Under the pieces are notes generated by a model. It saw only the letters and a list, made by a program, of their open reading frames with translations, had not been told where the DNA came from and made no database searches. From the NCBI GenBank assembly GCA_020249025.1, contig JADCGM010000338.1, positions 1 to 9,134 on the forward strand: a DNA stretch of 9,134 nucleotides. Direction: 5' to 3'. This DNA is from Alphaproteobacteria bacterium. Its GTDB lineage: Bacteria; Pseudomonadota; Alphaproteobacteria; Sphingomonadales; Sphingomonadaceae. Shown piece by piece: positions 6,782-9,134 of this stretch (the stretch's first letter is position 1; each line of letters opens with the position of its first letter). The position numbers and the translations under genes are program-made.

Positions 6782-7675
6782 ATGACGATGAGCGGGCGGC
6801 CCGTGGGGGACCGCACCACGGTGCTGCTGGTCGACGACGAGCCGGATGCGCTGGAAGAATGCGCCGCCATCGTCGAGGACAGCGGCTACCCCTGGGTTGC
6901 GGCCCGCTCGGGCGAAGAAGCGCTCGCCATATTGGAGACGACTCCCTCCATCGGAATCGTCATGACGGACGTGCGGATGCCCGGAATGGACGGCATCGCG
7001 CTGATCTCGGCGATCCACGAACGCTACCAGACCGACCGCAACATCCGCACGGTCGTCATCACCGGCCATGCTTCGCTCGACCTCGCGGTTCAGGCGATGC
7101 GCTACGATGCGGTCGACTTCCTCAGCAAGCCGGCCTCGCGCGCCGAGTTCGTCGATGCGCTGATGCGCGCCGATCAGGCGCGCGCCGGCGCGCCGCCGCA
7201 GCGGCCGCAGCGCGACCGCATCGCCGAGCTGTCGGGGGAGGTGGAGCGCATCCGCAAGGCGCTGGCCGAGCTGACCACATCGCCCGCGCCCGCGTCGACG
7301 CCCGCGGCGGGTGGCGCCGCCGTGTCCGCCGGCCCGGTCGATGCCGCATTCGTTCGGGGAATCATCCGCGGCCGTCAGGCGCGGAGCCGCTTCTTCTCGG
7401 CCGATCTGTTCGCCGATCCGGCCTGGGACATCCTGCTCGATCTCACCGAGAGCCGGCTGGAGGGGAAGGAGATCTCGATCTCGAGTCTGTGCCTCGCCTC
7501 CGGCGTGCCGCCGAGCACGGCGCTGCGCTGGATCAAGTCGATGACCGACGAGGGAATGCTCATCCGCCGGGCCGATCCCGCCGATGGGCGGCGCTTCATC
7601 GTCGAGATGAGCGAGCCGACGGCGATGGCGATGACCAAATGTCTCGAGGCGATCCGCGAGAAGCTCGCGGGTTAG
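6782..7675 (+). CDS. Response regulator with C-terminal winged-helix DNA-binding domain (MarR-like)
   Basis: The protein has 297 residues. The receiver (about 12-130) is intact: D18/D19/E20, phospho-acceptor D63 in MTDVRMPG, T94 in VITGHA and K116 in LSKPA. A heptad-like, charged helix (about 145-164) suggests a dimerising coil, followed by an Ala/Pro linker (about 166-186). The C-terminal domain (about 190-290) contains FADPAWDILLDL, an HTH with PPSTALRW (about 243-250), and a wing with DPADGRR (about 265-271), as in MarR-type winged helices. This pairing is not OmpR, NarL or NtrC type. I recall such DPAW-type domains in sphingomonad genomes but know of no characterised member. The start is ATG 6782 with GGGGG seven bases upstream. 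No kinase is adjacent on the same strand. It converges on the CtrA-like gene. It is probably a transcription factor; its targets are unknown. Confidence 0.88.
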   Translation: MTMSGRPVGDRTTVLLVDDEPDALEECAAIVEDSGYPWVAARSGEEALAILETTPSIGIVMTDVRMPGMDGIALISAIHERYQTDRNIRTVVITGHASLDLAVQAMRYDAVDFLSKPASRAEFVDALMRADQARAGAPPQRPQRDRIAELSGEVERIRKALAELTTSPAPASTPAAGGAAVSAGPVDAAFVRGIIRGRQARSRFFSADLFADPAWDILLDLTESRLEGKEISISSLCLASGVPPSTALRWIKSMTDEGMLIRRADPADGRRFIVEMSEPTAMAMTKCLEAIREKLAG

Positions 7676-7690
7676 AAGACAGGAACAACA

Positions 7691-7765
7691 CCGAACTCGA
7701 TCGGGTCCTCAGGCGGGAACCGGCAGGGCCGGGAGGGCTGTCCGCTGCGGTCCGATCGAGTTCGG
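7691..7765. terminator. Long inverted repeat between convergent regulator genes
   Basis: A perfect 14-bp inverted repeat, CCGAACTCGATCGG (7691-7704) and CCGATCGAGTTCGG (7752-7765), spans 47 bases. Outside it, ACAC on the left and GTGT on the right extend the pairing with one bulged base. The loop contains smaller GC stems (for example CCGGC/GCCGG), so the transcript would form a branched structure. It occupies the 93-base gap between two stop codons, ending three bases before the CtrA-like stop. A bidirectional terminator is likely; no T-run is present. Confidence 0.6.
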
Positions 7766-7768
7766 GTG

Positions 7769-8479
7769 TCAGGCGGCGACCCCGATGAGGTCGTTGTTGT
7801 CCTCCGCGGCCTCGCGCAGCATGTAGCCACGGCCCCAGATCGTCTCGATCTGCGGATTGCCGCCACAGTGAAGCGCGAGCTTCTTGCGCAGCTTGCAGAT
7901 GAAGACGTCGATGATCTTCGGCTCGGGCTCGTCGCGCCCGTCGTAGATCTCGCTGAGGAACTCGTCCTTCTTGATGGTCGTGCCCTTGCGGAGCGCGAGC
8001 AGCTCGAGAACGGCGTATTCGCGGTTGGTGATGTTGAGACGCTCGCCATCGACCTCGGCGACCTTGGCGTCGACGTCGACGGTCAGGCGGCCGATGCGGA
8101 TGCGCGAGGCGCCATGTCCCCAGGTCCGGCGGATCACCGCGCGGCTGCGGGCCATGAGCTCGTCGTTGGAGAAGGGGCTGGAGAGGACATCGTCCGCGCC
8201 GGCCCGGAAGGCGGTCAGCTTGGTCGACAGTTCGACCGAGCGGGTCAGGACGATCGCGGGGGTTTCGACACCGGCGACGCGCATGCGCTCCAGAAGGTCG
8301 ATCCCGCAGGCTTCACCGAACTCGTGCGCGACGATGATGATGTCGTGCTTGTACAGACGGGCCAGCTTCAGCGCCTCGTCCGACGTTTCGGCGGTATGAA
8401 CATGGAAGTCGTTGCGGCTGAACAGCGGCGCAAAACGCTCAAGATGACGCTCGACGCTAAGAACCAGAAGTGCGCGCAT
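7769..8479 (-). CDS. CtrA-like OmpR-family transcription factor with a degenerate, probably unphosphorylatable receiver
   Basis: The protein has 236 residues. Recalled against Caulobacter CtrA, it aligns without gaps through the receiver, but the key residues are lost: E7-D8-D9 become L7-S8-V9, phospho-acceptor D51 becomes A51 (VAHEFG instead of LDLNLP), and K101 becomes S101 (DDVLSSPF). T79 remains at the Ser/Thr position. The C-terminal winged helix (about 118-225) is very close to CtrA, including ELLALRKGTT, KIIDVFICKLRKKL and ETIWGRGY. It should therefore bind CtrA-type sites (TTAA half-sites) without phosphate control. The protein ends in Ala-Ala, like the ClpXP degron of Caulobacter CtrA. 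The start is ATG 8479-8477, with GGGGG at 8489-8485 on the minus strand; a longer in-frame start at 8533 lacks homology and signals. The gene lies downstream of flagellin on the same strand but is separated by a terminator. It is a paralogue rather than the essential CtrA itself (inference). Confidence 0.92.
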   Translation of the reverse strand: MRALLVLSVERHLERFAPLFSRNDFHVHTAETSDEALKLARLYKHDIIIVAHEFGEACGIDLLERMRVAGVETPAIVLTRSVELSTKLTAFRAGADDVLSSPFSNDELMARSRAVIRRTWGHGASRIRIGRLTVDVDAKVAEVDGERLNITNREYAVLELLALRKGTTIKKDEFLSEIYDGRDEPEPKIIDVFICKLRKKLALHCGGNPQIETIWGRGYMLREAAEDNNDLIGVAA

Positions 8480-8566
8480 GATTTCCCCCACTGGTCTCGG
8501 TTGGCGGCCACCATTGGCACGCCTCGCCGGCACTCTCTGCTACGCAACAGGACGCAAGCACGAGCG

Positions 8567-8592
8567 AACTTGGGTCCGAAGCTGACCCAGTT
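8567..8592. promoter_or_regulatory. TTGGGTC motif as an inverted repeat, possible operator
   Basis: AACTTGGGTC (8567-8576) faces GACCCAGTT (8584-8592) across a 7-base spacer. The arms are complementary except for one extra T. This is the arrangement expected for a dimeric DNA-binding protein. It lies about 90-115 bases upstream of the CtrA-like start. Confidence 0.45.
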
Positions 8593-8626
8593 GGCACCGA
8601 AACGATCAGTGATTCGGCAACGTCGA

Positions 8627-8640
8627 CCTTGGGTTGAAAT
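8627..8640 (+). promoter_or_regulatory. TTGGGTC-type motif, variant copy
   Basis: CCTTGGGTTGAAAT matches the kinase-proximal copies (TTGGGTCGAAA) with one change (C to T). It lies just before GTTAAC and about 150 bases upstream of the CtrA-like start. Confidence 0.35.
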
Positions 8641-8753
8641 CGTTAACGCATTGAAACCATCGGTAAACGGCAGGGAAATTCGCGCTCCGGTACATTCCTA
8701 CCAAAATGGTTTGAAATCAGTCGGATCAGCTCGTTTCTAGCCTGCAATGTTCG

Positions 8754-8797
8754 AAAAAAAGTTGGCGGGGGAGGAAAAAAACGCCTCCGCCCCCGCC
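8754..8797 (-). terminator. Intrinsic terminator of the flagellin gene
   Basis: Read on the minus strand, a strongly GC-rich stem follows the flagellin stop by about ten bases: arm 8797-8784, a T-rich loop, arm 8774-8764. The seven outer bp are perfect, followed by a 3-base bulge and a CCTC/GAGG pairing. After three bases comes a run of seven T (8760-8754). This is a textbook rho-independent terminator and should insulate the CtrA-like gene from flagellin transcription. Confidence 0.88.
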
Positions 8798-8806
8798 GAA
8801 TCACGC

Positions 8807-9134
8807 TTACCGGAACAGCGACATGATCGACTGCGGCGCCTGGTTGGCGATCGAAAGCGCCTGCACACCCAGCTGCTGCTTGACCTGCAGCGCCTGGAGG
8901 GCAGCCGATTCCTTCGCCATGTCGGCGTCGACCAGCGTGCCGACACCCGACGAGATCACGTCGGACAGCTTGCTGGTGAAGGTGACCTGCGCATCGATCT
9001 GACGCGAGGCCGAGCCGAGCTTCGACAGCACGTTGTTGACGTTGCCGATCGAGGTGGCGATCGCATCGACCGCCGACGCGGCGTCCGCCGCGCTGCCGAT
9101 CTCCGTCGTGTCGCCGAACGCGATGTTGGTGAGA
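8807..9134 (-). CDS. fliC: Flagellin, C-terminal part, 5' end outside window
   Basis: The minus-strand frame is open from the right edge to TAA at 8809-8807, giving 108 visible residues. The C-terminal flagellin D0/D1 signature is clear: a coiled stretch with NNVLSKLGSASRQID, then VDADMAKESAALQALQVKQQ, LGVQALSIANQAPQSIMSLF and a final Arg. Flagellin is exported by the flagellar type III system and polymerises into the filament, with this end packed in the inner core. The GTG at 9031 is internal. The gene has its own strong terminator, and its promoter lies beyond the right edge. Its presence suggests that a flagellar gene cluster continues to the right. Confidence 0.95.
   Translation of the reverse strand, partial: LTNIAFGDTTEIGSAADAASAVDAIATSIGNVNNVLSKLGSASRQIDAQVTFTSKLSDVISSGVGTLVDADMAKESAALQALQVKQQLGVQALSIANQAPQSIMSLFR

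Larger units (their letters stand above)
8480..8753 (-). promoter_or_regulatory. Upstream region of the CtrA-like gene, locally AT-richer
   Basis: With the terminator to its right this makes 327 bases without a gene between flagellin and the CtrA-like start. It holds an inverted repeat of the TTGGGTC motif (8567-8592), a further copy (8627-8640), a GANTC site (GATTC, 8611-8615) of the kind methylated by CcrM, and GTTAAC at 8642-8647 with GGTAAAC about 15 bases further on. The last two are weak matches to CtrA half-sites without the N7 spacing. The region is visibly less GC-rich from about 8590 to 8753, consistent with a promoter. I could not fix a -35/-10 pair. Confidence 0.55.

Noticed and set aside
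6546..6782. 78-codon minus-strand frame filling the divergent intergenic region
   Set aside because: It has no homology I recognise and no clear ribosome binding site, and it covers the region that must hold promoters for both neighbours.
8515..8533. TGGCAC sequence resembling a sigma-54 -24 element
   Set aside because: No matching TTGC -12 element at the required spacing, and it points away from the CtrA-like gene.
8480..8533. Longer N-terminus for the CtrA-like protein, starting at 8533
   Set aside because: Homology to CtrA begins exactly at ATG 8479, which has GGGGG five bases upstream; the extra residues match nothing.
7766..8740. 324-codon plus-strand frame opposite the CtrA-like gene
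   Set aside because: It is the complement of a gene with clear CtrA homology, and its 3' part runs through the AT-richer promoter region without any recognisable domain.

Overview
The window is GC-rich, dense in genes and looks chromosomal. A CtrA-type regulator, DctB/FixL-like histidine kinases and the style of the winged-helix response regulator point to an alphaproteobacterium, most likely a sphingomonad. That placement is inference, because no rRNA or marker gene is present. I see no mobile element, CRISPR array, tRNA or rRNA.

Layout. (1) Bases 1-1280 (+) hold the C-terminal half of a DabA-type inorganic carbon uptake protein (DUF2309), open at the left edge and closed by a GC-rich hairpin. 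(2) Bases 1456-2577 (+) encode a receiver-EAL response regulator that appears fully equipped as a c-di-GMP phosphodiesterase. After a 149-base gap comes a large membrane histidine kinase (2727-5009, +). (3) On the minus strand a stand-alone receiver (6540-6178) and a cytoplasmic PAS histidine kinase (6181-5051) overlap by four bases. They converge on the membrane kinase at a hairpin (5014-5037). (4) A 241-base divergent promoter region separates that pair from a receiver/winged-helix regulator (6782-7675, +). (5) A CtrA-like transcription factor (8479-7769, -) converges on it across a 14-bp inverted repeat. (6) At the right edge is the C-terminus of flagellin (9134-8807, -), followed by a strong intrinsic terminator.

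Working together (inference): two kinases and four receiver proteins sit next to flagellin. One output degrades c-di-GMP and two bind DNA. This looks like a regulatory island for the switch between motile and sessile life, or for flagellar and cell-cycle control. DabA at the left edge is probably an unrelated neighbour.

Main discovery candidate: the CtrA-like protein aligns without gaps to CtrA and keeps a near-identical DNA-binding region and a C-terminal Ala-Ala. Its receiver has lost the phospho-acceptor Asp, the acidic pocket and the catalytic Lys, so it should be a CtrA-type factor that cannot be controlled by phosphorylation. Second candidate: a short motif, core TTGGGTC, often followed by SRAA, recurs in three intergenic regions of the signalling cluster and may mark a shared regulon.
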